Both the position numbers and the translations under genes were made by a program. A stretch of DNA of 64,000 nucleotides, taken from positions 1-64,000 of the forward strand of contig JAFREE010000045.1 of assembly GCA_019400425.1 (NCBI GenBank), in the 5' to 3' direction. This DNA comes from Hymenochaete sp. R1 (taxonomy: Eukaryota; Basidiomycota; Agaricomycetes; Hymenochaetales; Hymenochaetaceae). Positions 51,341-62,879 of the stretch are shown piece after piece. How positions within the stretch are numbered: the stretch's first letter is position 1; each line of letters begins with the position of its first letter. The notes beneath the pieces are model-generated. The model worked only from the letters and a program-made list of their open reading frames with translations, was not told the origin of the DNA and did not search any database.

Positions 51341-54300
51341 ATGACGAGCCGGCTCAAGAGAAAACTCAATGACCTCGGTGTAGACGTGACAAGCTCTAGA
51401 GCCATCGAGAATTATTGCTTAGTGCGTGCTTTTGATTCAACTTAGGTGTTGTACGGTGCTTAGTTTAAACAGATTGGTACACCCCTCCCTCCGCTTGAAA
51501 AGTCAAGAGACACCGGCGAATTCGTTCCTCTTTGGAAGCAAGAGGTTTGAATCCCGTAACTATCGTTTTGTTTCGTTTCTCAAGTTGACTTGCAGGTTCG
51601 AGATGAGAAAGGTAGACGGCGGCTTCATGGTGCCTTCACAGGTGGCTTCTCTGCTGGTTATTTCAACAGTGTGGGTTCAAAGGAGGGTAAGTCGAATGAC
51701 ATAGAAGATCATTCATCATATTAAATAGCTCTACGCGAAAATAAAGGATGGGCACCGTCTAAATTCACGTCATCGCGCTCGGATCGAGCGAAAGTAAAAC
51801 AAGCGAGACCAACAGACTTCATGGACGAGGAGGATCTAGCAGAACTTCGTGAGAGTCAAAAGCTTGTGGATACGAACGAATCGATGGACTTGGATGCATG
51901 GGAAAGGAAAGATACGAATGTATTGAGAAATGACGAGTGAGTGTTTTGACTTGTACTAAGGCCAATAATATCAACTCGTATGAAGTTCAATAGTAGGTGC
52001 CTTGCAGGACGCACTTCTGCCCGAACCCGTAGACTCTGCTGGGGGCCGAATCCTTAAGAAAATGGGTTGGCGCATGGGCCATGGCGTAGGGCCGAAACTC
52101 ACGTATGGCCAGCGGCGCCGCGAAGACTCATTATTTCACGGTCCTTCGGGTGCAAGTTCAGAGCTTCCTCCTGAAGACCATGACGAGGCGAAAAAACATC
52201 TATATCCTCGCCGCGACACGAAAGTGATTGTGCTTCAAAGAAAAGACGACAAACACGGAATCGGTTACGACGCAGGTCTAGGATTAACAGCATTGGTCTC
52301 TGAGGACGGGCAGGCATCGTCACAAGGTCCTGATATTAGTGGTAAGACTGTATATCATTTCTAGACGTAGTTTAGATCTAACTGTCTCGAATAAGCTGGG
52401 TTTGGCCTGGGAGCCCTCAACGAGGCGGATGAAGATGACCTCGATATTTACGATCACGGATTACCTCGGACAACGGGTAGAAGGCTGGCTTATGACGAGG
52501 CAGACAACGAGAACAATCACATCGCAACTCTGCAGAAAAGGCGCAGCGGAAAGCAAGTAAGGTAGTAGACTCGGTTTGTGGTTATTCGCTCATTGCTTTT
52601 GAAGGTGCCACAGCAAAATCCAACGGCTCGAACTTCGTCGCAGACTTCATTTGGGTCTGGGTTGCGTTGTCTTCCCGGGTTTGAGGTTGCGACTGAACCT
52701 ATAATTGAAAAGAATTTGTACGTGAGAGAATCGCAGTCACTTACAATGTTACCTCAAATTACCTTGCCCAAAGATATCCTCCGCAGAAATTGCCAGAGGG
52801 ATGGACTCCAGATCCTCACCGAGTGTGGGAGTCAGACAAAGAGACCCTTAAAGAAGTTTCTCGTTCCACGCATGAGCCACAAACTTCAACTTCTCAGAGC
52901 GAGAATCAGCGAAATTATCAAATGTCGATAGACCAGGTATGAGAGTCACGTCACATACTCGGTCAGATTGTTACTAACACACCTCCAGCGAGGCAAAGTA
53001 CTGGGAGAAGACCGCTTACCAAGGTCTCAGCGATCTGTATTCGATTACCTTTCTCCAAGGGACAGGGAACGCCTCAAAAACTTGGCTACCGCTCATACCA
53101 AACTACCATCTCCGGAAACGCAGCTGAACGAACCTGAGCTAAGTCCATTTGAACCAGAAACGGAGCCTTTGGTTCCTCGCCTCGACGCCCAAATCGCAAA
53201 AATGGCACTTCATGGCTATCAACCGTTTGTCGCAGATCCCGTAAAACATGTTAGGTACACTGCCTACCTCAAAGCACAAGCAGCCAACGAAGGCAATGTT
53301 CCTTTCGGACATTTGCCAGGACAGAACGCTGATGCGTTCAAGCGTGAGCTCCAAGATTATGCTCGAAGCGCACAGATCTTCAAGCCTGTGAGCGGTGCAA
53401 TGGCAGGACGGTTCACTCGTGCCGCAGTGATCGACACAGCACCCAAAGCCGCTGAAGGGCTGCACAAACCTGCCGAAGAAGGGACATATCTCACAGAAGT
53501 CAGTAAAGAAGAACATGAGTCCGCAAAGGGTGAGAGCCCAAAAGAAAACGCAGCGAGGCTCGGCATGTATGGAGTATTAACAAGGGAAGTCAAGCCTTGG
53601 ATACCGGCGAAGCTGCTATGCAAACGATTTGGAGTGAAACCCCCCGAAGTGGAATTGCCCGGTGAACCCCAGACAGCAAATTCGACTCGCGCTTCGCAAT
53701 GGGAGTCCGGCGGCTTGTTAGCGATCACGGAAGGTGCATTGGACGGATCGACAAAGATATCGGAAGGAAAGGACAATGATATATCTGCATCAGCTTCGAC
53801 ATCTGTAGGAAGGACGGGACGGGATTTGAGTAATATAGGTTTTGGCGACGAGGATGAATCGCAGGGGCGAAACATCTTGACGTACGAGAAACCGTCTATG
53901 GATATTTTCAAGGCAATTTTTGCAAGCGATGAAGAGGACGAGGATGCAGATGACCAGATCAAGGGCGAGAACAGGCGAGAAGAAACCGATGCGAGTCAGA
54001 CGAATGGTGCGATAGCTAACAGGATAATACCCAACCTGGCGCCATCCTCCGAAGAAGTTCGGGTGGTCACACCAGAACCACATCCCACAAATTTAGCGAA
54101 TGGTAACGCAGAAATAGTCAATATCGATACATTCAAGCCAAAATTCATGCCTCGTACGGATCGAGGAAAGGAGAAGTCCAATGGCATGGGCACGCAGCGG
54201 GAACGAAAGAAGAAGAAAGCCAAGACTATTGTGTCGTTCGACCTCGAGGAAGATGGGGAGGACAACAAAGCGAGTGTAGATGTTAATCGAGAAAAGAAGA

Positions 54301-54524
54301 AGCGAAAGAAGAAAAAGGTCGCGAATGATTCAATCAAGGGTGCGAAGGGTGTCGACGAGCCGGATGATGAGGATATGTGGATAGAAAGGCCTCCTCCTGA
54401 AGCAGTACGGAACTTGCCAATAATTCCTACAGCTTCTATGCCTGATCGTATGGGCGAAGATGCGGACGACGGAAAGGGATCAGGTACTCAGATAGGACGG
54501 AAGAGAGCTATTGATTTTATGTAG
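51341..54524 (+). CDS. G-patch protein, GPATCH1 homologue
   Basis: Exons 51341-51421, 51473-51544, 51596-51686 and 51747 onward are followed by several more and a long last exon to TAG 54524. The N-terminal DUF1604 region has [20 protein letters not shown] and [19 protein letters not shown]. The G-patch follows: [20 protein letters not shown], then RMGHGVG. A further family block is PDPHRVWES near 52.8 kb, and [20 protein letters not shown] opens the last long exon. The C-terminus is Lys-rich ([10 protein letters not shown]), probably nuclear. GPATCH1 is a spliceosome-associated factor whose G-patch activates a DEAH helicase; this is inferred here. It is divergent from MSC2 and convergent with MAK11. 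Confidence 0.9.
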
Positions 54525-54568
54525 ATCGTTTGTTACAACACATTTATCCACGCAACGTACACATGAAA

Positions 54569-56230
54569 CTACTCTTCAGTGGAATCCTTTTCACCTTTAT
54601 CATTCCTATTCCCCTGTTGGTCTACTTCATCGTTTTCTGTATTTTCGTCATTATCATGTGGATCTCCAACGGTCTTCCTCTTCCCAGTGACCTTGTCGAC
54701 GACAGCCTCTCCATCTGCAAGCGCACAGCAAGTCAGCCGACTGCCTTTGGTATCGTACTCTGCGATTGCTTCTAGTTTCAGTGTTCCGCGTTCGTTTGTC
54801 ATATCTGATTTCGCAGCTTTCATCAGTGCTGTGAGGTGGCCGACGTCGAATATCCTTATCCAACCATCGGATGAAACAGTTAGCATGATTGTTGTCCATG
54901 GTTGTTTCGCTCCAGGTGTTGCGACAGTGAGCGTGTCTATAGATTTTACTCTGGAATAATGAATGATATTGCTTGCTGAACGCTCAGAACATCAGAAAGA
55001 CCTACCGGTTTGCATGGCCAACTCCTTCTGCGACGATCGGTAAGGAGGTGCTATCCTCACTCTCCAAACCAAACACGGTAACCTTTTTATCCTCTCCAGC
55101 GACAAGTAAGTATTCGTCATCCTCTGTAGCCGCACAGAATCGAATGTCATGCACACGTGAAGAATGAGTAAATGTATGAAGGAGGGTCATTTCCTAAAAT
55201 TGCTTCAGGATGTCAGTCCGCTATTGGATGATGACTACTCACAATCGAGTACACGTCTACGGTGGAGCCCGACTGCACTACGAAGTGGTTTCCTTTACTT
55301 GACCATCGCACTTGCTCCCCCTCTGAACAAATGTAAGTCCATTACGATCGCAGCAAAAGCGTTATAAACATACCCTTCCCAAGCTTCGTACTAGCAGAAG
55401 CCTTCCCTCGCATCAGATCCCACATCCTCAAAGTCCTATCCTTCCCAACACTAAGAGCGACCTTCATCGACGGGTGTACCGCAACACTGTTAACCCGACC
55501 CTTGTGTCCCTTCAAGCTGCGCAATAGTGACCAGTCGCGCGCATGGAAAATGCAGATTGTTCCATCTTCTGAAGCGCTTACGAGATGCGAGCGAGTTGCA
55601 AAGCTCAAGTGTGTTATGGAACCTTGAACCGTCCGTCAAAGCCAGAGAATCGAGACGTCAAATGAAAGGAGAAAACGTACCTTGATGTTGTATCAGCCCA
55701 CCAATCTCCTTTTTTCTTCGCAAATCCCATACTTTGATGATTTCGTCCGTACTCCCCGTTGCCAGCCATTTGCCCCCGTCCGGAGACGTGCCCATCGCCT
55801 TAACACAGGAAACATGCGCAGGAAAGATAAAAATTGGTTTCAAGATCGGCTTGTCCAGTGTCTCGCCGTTTTCGCCGACGAAAGTGCCCTCCAGGCCGTA
55901 AAGTAGCTTCTCGTATGAACCAGCTACGACCTTGAATTTCGTAGTGTATGCGGGGAGCGTTGATGTATTTACTGCTTTTGCCTTGCCTTTAACGTCCTTC
56001 TTGACGGCTTCTAAGGGGGCTTCTGGTTCCCGTATTGTAACAATCTTTCCCGTCACCTCTTCGTAAGGTTTCTCTGTTTTGTCCAAGGCCCGTTTTGGTG
56101 AAAGTCTGCTGGCTCCTGCCGTCGATACACTCGAGTTTGCTGCTTTGGAGTTCTTAAGGGCAGATTTTAGAGTGTTTGTCGATGACTTTTGTTTCTTTTG
56201 AGGCCGTAGGGGCTCGAGACTCCGGAGCAT
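54569..56230 (-). CDS. MAK11: WD40 ribosome biogenesis protein MAK11/PAK1IP1
   Basis: The start is taken at the ATG 56228-56230 (context AAAATGC); the open frame extends up to 56344 but those codons look like leader. WD repeats in order: WLATGSTDEIIKVWDL, LVSASEDGTICIFHARDW, VALSVGKDRTLRMWDL, YLLVAGEDKKVTVFGL and LTVSSDGWIRIFDV. The N-terminus has a 100-residue Lys-rich extension (RPQKKQKSSTNTLKSALKNS). The tail is acidic (NDENTENDEVDQQGNRND). Introns interrupt near 55.65, 55.37, 55.2 and 55.0 kb. Mak11 acts in 60S assembly before Rpl24 release factors in yeast, and PAK1IP1 is its animal form. Only 44 bp separate its stop from the GPATCH1 stop. Confidence 0.9.
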
Positions 56231-56287
56231 TTTAGAGGATAATGAGAGAAAGTGAGTGCTATGCGGTAGAGGAAATTCCGGGGGAGT

Positions 56288-56313
56288 CATCAGCGGAAAG
56301 GCCAAAAAAATGT
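56288..56313 (+). repeat. Left terminal inverted repeat
   Basis: Reads CATCAGCGGAAAGGCC, then seven A and TGT. It matches the reverse complement of 59911-59935 except for one A in the A-run. Confidence 0.85.
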
Positions 56314-56387
56314 ACCTCTTGCAGCATTTGTCAGACGACGACAAGGCTTACGTGATCATACATGGCATATGAATGGTCTCGACTCGA

Positions 56388-56427
56388 ATATAAGGTGGTA
56401 CAATGCAATACCAGATGAATCCCAGAT
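56388..56427 (+). repeat. Left subterminal inverted repeat
   Basis: Begins ATATAAGGTGGTACAATG, 18 bp identical to the reverse complement of 59766-59783; the similarity continues for another 22 bp with four mismatches. Confidence 0.85.
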
Positions 56428-56511
56428 ATTCATATGTATACAATATCTATACCAGATTATTATATGTATATAATATTCATACCAGACTTTTGAATGGTAT
56501 ACATTTCACTT
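56422..56511 (+). repeat. Three imperfect 30-bp tandem units
   Basis: CCAGA-led units start at 56422, 56452 and 56482 and share the ATATGTATA/ATACC pattern. They are AT-rich and resemble subterminal transposase-binding repeats, though that role is only inferred. Confidence 0.7.
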
Positions 56512-56803
56512 ACAAGTATTTTACTGGAATACATTCAGAGTAAATATCTGAAATAAATATGAGATGGTGGCTGAAAGAAATGTCGGCATCTTATAATGTC
56601 AGCCCAGTATGTTTTCCTTATTGTAAAGCCTTTGAAAGGCTTGTGTTTCTTTATATACCGCAAAACAATATTATATTAGGTTTCAATAGTAATGGGATAC
56701 ATGGTAAACTTTTGGCGCGAAGATTCGTGGAAAAAGTGGAAGACGGAAAAGAGTGCATCCTCGCGCTCTTTTCCTTCTCCTTTGCCGACCCATTCCTCGA
56801 ACC

Positions 56804-58768
56804 TCACCCATTATTCACCCCTCTCGTCTGTTCCCTTCCAACTGCCGAGAATATCTGTGTTCTCGCCACATATTCTGGAACATCCAAGAAAAAATCCACG
56901 CAACGGACGTATCCCTGCACCTGGCTATACCAAGCCCGACACAACACAAACTTGGCACACGATGCACATTTGTATCTTTGGCCCACGCCTGAGTCGGGGG
57001 CGAGCGACGATTGACAAATTGTGCATTCGCTGACGTCGTCTTGCTCTACGACGTTCCACGTACCGCAACCCTCTACGCTTGGTCCTGGGGCTATGCAAGG
57101 TGTCCACATTTTCTCGATATATGCGTGCCTAAACACGCCTTTCTGGCGAGGGGCGGGGGGGCGAAGTTGGGAAAGGGAGAGCGGGGTGACGGTGGTATTT
57201 GTCTGGGACCGGGAACGAGCGCCATTCGTAGCGTCCTGAGGCGAGGAAGTTTCAGATGGCGTACCATCTGTTAAGGAATGAACAACTCCAACAGTTTCGA
57301 TACAGGATGAACAGAGCTCGAAGCCTGTGGAATTGGTCAATGTTGCTGAAGAGGAGTTGACACTTGAGGGGTTGTGTTGGCCTGAAGGGAGAGATGGGAG
57401 AGGCCGTGAAGAAGTGCGGGGAGGAATTTGAGAACGAAAAGATGTAGGAGGGTATGAGAGAGCGTCGTCGCGCCCTCTGCCTTTAGCATTGACAATAGTG
57501 GTCTCTGAGTTCGCGCGTGGAGAGATTCGCGGAGGTTATCCGCCGCAGGTTGAGCAAACATAACGTATCATATCCAAGAGCACACCACATGAAGAGCGAT
57601 CCGTGCATGACAGAGGTGCCTGAGAAACCTCGAACATATGGAATTGATCGAGTGGAGAACCATTTGTTGATGCTGAGCACGGTAAAGGGCCGCTGTTAGA
57701 GGAGTACATGGAGGGACGACTTGAAGAAGCAAGTGACGCTCCGGGTCGAGATGTGGATCTTGACCTCGAAGCTACAGACTGGGAAGACATATAGCGCAAT
57801 TTGGAAGGGCGCGTGCCATTGTCCTGGTCTGTACTATGGATGATGGCGCCATCATGTGCAGCAGCAGGCGCTGAGGAGGAAGGAGAACCTGCGGAAGTAT
57901 ATGTGTGGTAGGTAATACTCGCCGTCGTCTTCTTGCGAGACAAGGTCTCTGTTGAAGGGGCTCTCGAATGGATCGGCGGGTTCAGAGTCCTTGCTGAGAT
58001 TTATCGAAGACCCTTCAGATGCAGACTCGGGTGAAGGCGCGACGCCTACGATCGTCCCCAAGCTCTGATCGCGCAGCCATCGATTATTGCGCTCGCTCGA
58101 GTTTGGCAAATCAGACCGCTTTATCCTCCCCAGAACTGCAGCAATTTTTTTGGGTACTTTGTGCTGAATGCAATTGCACCAGACCCTGAGCCGAGAACAG
58201 ATACTGACTCAAAATTGTGAGCGATGACTGTTTTTGCTTGCCCTTGCGCGTGCGATTGACGGTGCCGAGAGGAGAGGCCGCCCGTGCTCCGAGAGCTGGT
58301 AGTGACATTATTGTCCTCCGGTTTTATGTGTGCCGATGCCCCTGAAAAAGAGAGCGAGAACTCTGGCTCGCTCGCATCGCGATTCTTGTACTTGTCGAGG
58401 CCTACGAGAGAGGAAGTATCGGAAAGACTTGGGTGTCCATAATCAACGGTAATGGAGACACGGAGGGTGATACGCCTACTGCCGAAGCTCCGACCGACCT
58501 GAGAGGATAAACAGGGGTAGAGGGTATGGGAGGATTGTTGACTCCTGCTTGGAAGTATTGAATGGCTTTAGTGAGGTCTGACTTGGAGGTGATGTCTATG
58601 ACTTCGCCATTGTCAATCTTGCATGCGAGAAGGTTTAAGGCGCAAAAGACTGCTCTACCTGTGCACTACTTGTCAGGGAAAGCAAATCCAAAACGAAAGC
58701 ATATCAAGCTCCTGACCTTTGACCTTAGGAGATGAGACGCTTGTCATAACCGGCGAAGGCCGCTTTGA
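56804..58768 (-). pseudogene. Decayed PB1-ZZ zinc finger protein gene
   Basis: Pieces in several frames match the basidiomycete family with an N-terminal PB1 domain and ZZ zinc fingers. At about 58715-58768: VKAAFAGYDKRLIS followed by a stop. At 58540-58660: KIDNGEVIDITSKSDLTKAI, the PB1 acidic OPCA-like motif. In 57.5-58.1 kb are Ser-rich linkers with a frame switch near 57900 that no normal intron repairs. At 56.9-57.34 kb: GFELCSSCIETVGVVHSL and YKCASCAKFVLCRAWYSQVQ, where the ZZ Cys is Trp and the following His pair is gone. The product would lack a working zinc finger. It lies wholly inside the inverted-repeat-bounded segment. Confidence 0.7.
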
Positions 58769-58774
58769 CTATGA

Positions 58775-59324
58775 GTGGTTATGGTCGAAGTCGAAGGTGT
58801 GATTCAAGTCGAGGCTGGGAATCTACTTCAGACTCCGTCGCCTGAGCACTTAATCCGCGTCATCGGGTGGCATAACTCTTCTCTTCATTCCACCACCATC
58901 CCTCCTCCGCAATACTGGCTCGCTCTTCTGTATTCTTACAAGGACACACGGAACTCTCTGGGTAGGAGCCACGCGCTTAATGTGTGCATATTTTGTACTA
59001 AATCTGATGTTTCTGTAGCTTGCTGAGGACTCGGTCTGGTAGCTCTCATTGACAGAAACCTTATCTCTCCAAGGCTCACTGCATCTTGCTCAAGCGCATT
59101 CGTGCCGGTGACATATAAGTTCTTGTTCTTGAATATGGTCTTTAGAAGGCATATATCATGCTTATGGAGAGTGATAGCAAGAACTCGTTGAGTATGTGAG
59201 GCTGCGCTCATTTGTCGACCGCCTCATTCGGACGCGTCTCAATGAGAACCGCGACCTTGGTGGCAGCGCATTACAGGACAATACGACGAGTCTCGCTGCA
59301 TGGTTCGCTATGGAGGGTTACTGA
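58775..59324 (+). pseudogene. Plus-strand gene fragment of unknown family
   Basis: A protein-like stretch (VIQVEAGNLLQTPSPEHLIR, IPPPQYWLALLYSYKDTRN) ends at a GTAGGA donor near 58962. A second piece has KPYLSKAHCILLKRIRA, and a last piece reads SFVDRLIRTRLNENRDLGGS, then ALQDNTTSLAAWFAMEGY and a TGA at 59322-59324. The intron joins do not all keep frame. The family is not recognised. It begins where the PB1 fragment of the other strand ends, so the two look like parts of different genes placed back to back. Confidence 0.35.
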
Positions 59325-59600
59325 CAGATGTGAGTCCCCAATCCCTATATGCGTCCACATTTCAGTGCTTAAACTTCCTTTCATCTTGTGCTCCTCAGCC
59401 ACCTCGCTTGTCGCGAGCCATATGCAGTGCGTGTGAGAATTTCATTCGCGCTCTACTTCTGTACTTACTTGGGGAGTTCCTCTTCTTATTTTAATTTAAT
59501 ATACATAATATCCTGTAAATATATGTAAAGAGCATAAAATAATGATAAGACTGTTATTGATATTACACAGTGATACAAGATAATGCAAGGATAATCAGAA

Positions 59601-59766
59601 TCTGACCAGATTTCGAGGCAGAATGTCATATTGGCATGGTATATGACAAGATTTTGAGTGATCTTATATGCATCTTATATGCCTCTGACCAGATTTTGAG
59701 TCAGACTGTCATATTGGCATGGGATATGACAAGATTTCGGCCAATCTGGTATGCATCTGGTATGAC
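59601..59766 (+). repeat. Two 83-bp imperfect tandem repeats
   Basis: TCTGACCAGATTT-led units start at 59601 and 59684, both containing GTCATATTGGCATGG and ATATGACAAGATTT. Identity is roughly 80 percent. Confidence 0.85.
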
Positions 59767-59783
59767 ATTGTACCACCTTATAT
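59744..59783 (-). repeat. Right subterminal inverted repeat
   Basis: This is the reverse-complement partner of 56388-56427; the best-conserved part is CATTGTACCACCTTATAT at 59766-59783. Confidence 0.85.
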
Positions 59784-59910
59784 GCTCGGCACAATTCTTG
59801 TATCAATATTATATGAAATTTCACCAATCTTGTCAGATCTTTAGTCGAATGTAGGTATTGTAGGTATTGTAGCCCTTATATAACCTTATAAGGTCCTTAT
59901 AAGACCCTTA

Positions 59911-59935
59911 ACATTTTTTGGCCTTTCCGCTGATG
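59911..59935 (-). repeat. Right terminal inverted repeat
   Basis: Ends GGCCTTTCCGCTGATG. It is the reverse complement of the left repeat at 56288-56313 with six instead of seven A/T in the homopolymer. Confidence 0.85.
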
Positions 59936-62879
59936 GTAACAAAGTTCACAACTTTCATTAGAACGCTGAAAAGTTGCATATTGCTTGATTTAGCAGTGAT
60001 CGACATGCTTAAGGAGAGACTTCGAATCACCGGCCGGCTCTTTCTCTTTCTCACTGCCAGGCTGGCATCGAAACACTCATACTCATCAGCCTTCACTGAT
60101 CGTTCTATTCAACTTTCAAGGCAAGCCTATCACAGAAAGAATCTGCATCTCAGTGGGCACTGTCTCATAGAAGAACTTGTTCAAACTCGGGGAACCTAAG
60201 GACAATACATCGAGGCTGAGTGAGTCGAAGTCTTTCATATCTTCGAAAAAAATCATGGCTTGCAAGCAAAAGGTGAAGAGTGTTATGCATTGCATCCACC
60301 GCAGCCATAGCCTTGCTGGCTCATTTTTTTTTGCATATTTTCCATGACTCGTTATCAAGCCTCTCATAGTAGATGTAGTCCAATCGTCGATTTGCTGAAC
60401 ATATCTGTCCATAACCATGAAATAAATTCCAAGTATGTTATGGGGTTTGTTGTATCAACAAATCACTTTGGCAGGAGGATAACAATTTGTTTCCGAATTC
60501 TGTCTACCTTGCAGCTGGATATAGATAGTGGCAGGCTCGTTCAGCCGTTCACAGTCCAGCCTCATCCATGAGTCAGCCACCGGCCCGAAATACGAAACCT
60601 TCATCACGATGTGTGTTGGTAACATATTTGTTACGCGCGAGGAGCCGACACGAGTGTGTAAGTTCCGACCAGAGGGTTGAAACTTAAGAAATGGCTGACA
60701 TTTAACTTCGATTTTGAGGAGAGCGGCATTTGAATCAAGGCTGGTCTGAAAGAACAGTTGATTTTCAGTAAAACCTACCCGTATCTTGGGAAGAGGAAAT
60801 GCATGAGCAAAGAGGAAAAAACCCGTTGTTGTCAAGTCTGCTTCGTAATAGATAATAGACTTCGGACAATCGAGAAGGGGATGGCTTGAATTTCAGGCCA
60901 GGGTTGCATCGTGAGCCCAATTGAGGCTGAGTGCGTACCCAGATGTATATCGATACTCTCTCGGGACGTATCGCTTCAGACTGAAATGTGAGGCTGGAGG
61001 AGGCCATGCTCGGAGAGCTTGCAGAAGCTGGTGTTAACATTATGGCCACGTATACGATTGCAGACCAGTCGACTATGATAGCCTCAGTCGGCATTTTTAA
61101 ATTGACTGCGAGTCGGTAGAGTAACCTGCGGATGGAGGCTGACGCGTCGAAGGGTTTGAGTGCGGACCATCTGACACCTTTTGACCACCATTCCAAATTG
61201 ACGTGAAGTGGGTATGTTGACACTGACTCTGAGGCTAAATGCATGGGCTGGAGAGATCGGCGTTCAAGGTCTGGTCTCGGAACGAATGCGAATGTGTCAG
61301 ACTCCTTGTACAGGTGAGGCAGGTTGTTGGCCCAAACTGGAGCCTGGAAGTCCAGCCAATGTACAGAGCATTGCAATTATGACGGTGATATGCTCGGATT
61401 CAAATTATGGGCAGCCCAACACAGTCGGGGTAAAAAGTCCGGATTGGACTGGATTTAGACTTCGGCTGGCAAAATTCTCGTTCGGACCTGGACCACTTCT
61501 CTGACTGACACGTTCTTGACTGATCTCCGGTAAGCATTGGACTTGTTTTAAACTCGACTCCCTTTATGAACGAGGCTGGAACGATGGCCAATCGAGAGCT
61601 GGTGACACCGCAGTTCGGTTATAGAACATATGCCATATTGAATGTTATTCTCTGGATCGGCTGATAGCCAGCTTTGATCAGAACGATTGACGGTCTGGCC
61701 TGGTGCGCAAAGAAACCGATACTGGCAGTACGCTCGAGACACCAGGGAAACTCCTGATAAGAGGCTCGGACAAGGAGGGCTGACAGTAAATCGTTTGAGA
61801 ATCGACTGGTATCGCGTAGAACAAATCAATCCCATGGTAAATCTGAGGCTGGCCTTGCCAGTATCTTCGTTCGGGGGCCCTCCTCTGACCACACTGTTTT
61901 GATGTTTCAAAGGATCGTATTATGAGTCAATCATTATCGTCGACGCGATTGCATGTGAGCCTCGTACATGTTCGAAAATAGCGCACAATCCCGTTGTGGT
62001 ATCAAGGTGCGACAGTTTCTTGAATAATTAAGGCCACCTGATATAAACACCCACTGAATACAGAAATCTCAGCGCGCCACAAGAGAATTACAATCAGGTG
62101 CAACAGTAGTACCTTTTGCCTTCCATCTAAACCATTTTCTTCTCAACACGCGTCATATCCAAATTCCAATTTTGTTTCTCTTGTCCGAAGGTGCTAGTGC
62201 TTCTTCCAGAATGCGCTTCAATGACGACGAGGTTGCGATCCTGCTGCCCATTATCCTGCACTTGCGAGTCGTCTCAGTCCTCTAGTCCCAAAGACGTGTT
62301 CCATGAATAGATATCCCTAGATTTATGTCGTGAGGAAGAGATGACTACGAATAATGAGAAACGTCAGCCCCATCGTATTTGTAACAAGGTATAGTCCACG
62401 ACGAGGAAAAGCGATCCATCAAACCTCAGACTGTTATATGCATTATTTGGCATTGCACATACTCTTTCTTTTGTCCGAGTGCAAAGTCCACGACCATGCT
62501 CAGGCTGCTCGTAGGCCACTTCCCCGCATTCGCTTCCAGGATTATTTCCGTAAAGTCCAGCTTATGAGCGTTCAGATGATTTGAGCGGAGGTTGAAAGGG
62601 AGACTCTTTTCAACGCGATTGTGGAGCATTGCCTGATATTGACTTCGTGGAGGGTGTTGGTGACTGTCGGTCCTCGAAACTGGTCATAACTAAGGAAGAG
62701 CAGAGCAGAGCATTCTCAGCATTCTCTCAAAAGCGACCTGTCGACTGCGTCGATCATTATTATCATGCGCATGCACCAGCATCGCCAGCGACCCGCTGCA
62801 GTTGACGGCTTCTTTTACTTGCAACTTTCGTTGGTCACTCCGAAGTTCAGGCTCAGCAAGACTGGTGCATGAGTTGCTT
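59936..62879. other. Region without a recognised gene
   Basis: Several minus-strand frames are open (60116-60418, 60455-60835, 60765-61376, 61548-61910), the longest about 200 codons, but none shows a known motif and the overlaps do not splice cleanly. They may be parts of a diverged or decayed multi-exon gene. A TATAAACA at 62042 precedes a CT-rich stretch and an ATG at 62211, but the frame stops after about 22 codons. Nothing can be assigned. Confidence 0.45.

Larger units (their letters stand above)
56288..59935. mobile_element. Candidate non-autonomous TIR element carrying gene fragments
   Basis: The segment is bounded by matching 25-26 bp inverted repeats and has a second, nearly matching inverted block further in (56388-56427 against 59744-59783, about 36 of 40 bases). 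Subterminal tandem repeats occur at both ends (30-bp period at 56422-56511, 83-bp period at 59601-59766). Inside are a broken PB1-ZZ gene on the minus strand and an unrelated plus-strand gene piece meeting it at about 58770. No transposase is seen. Flanks share only a GT dinucleotide, so target-site duplication is unproven. The left end lies 58 bp upstream of the MAK11 start codon. It could also be an inverted duplication of other origin. Confidence 0.45.

Noticed and set aside
59936..61950. A multi-exon gene on the minus strand
   Set aside because: Open frames overlap, but the only splice joins found are too short (about 36 nt) or break frame, and no motif is recognisable. It is left as unassigned sequence.
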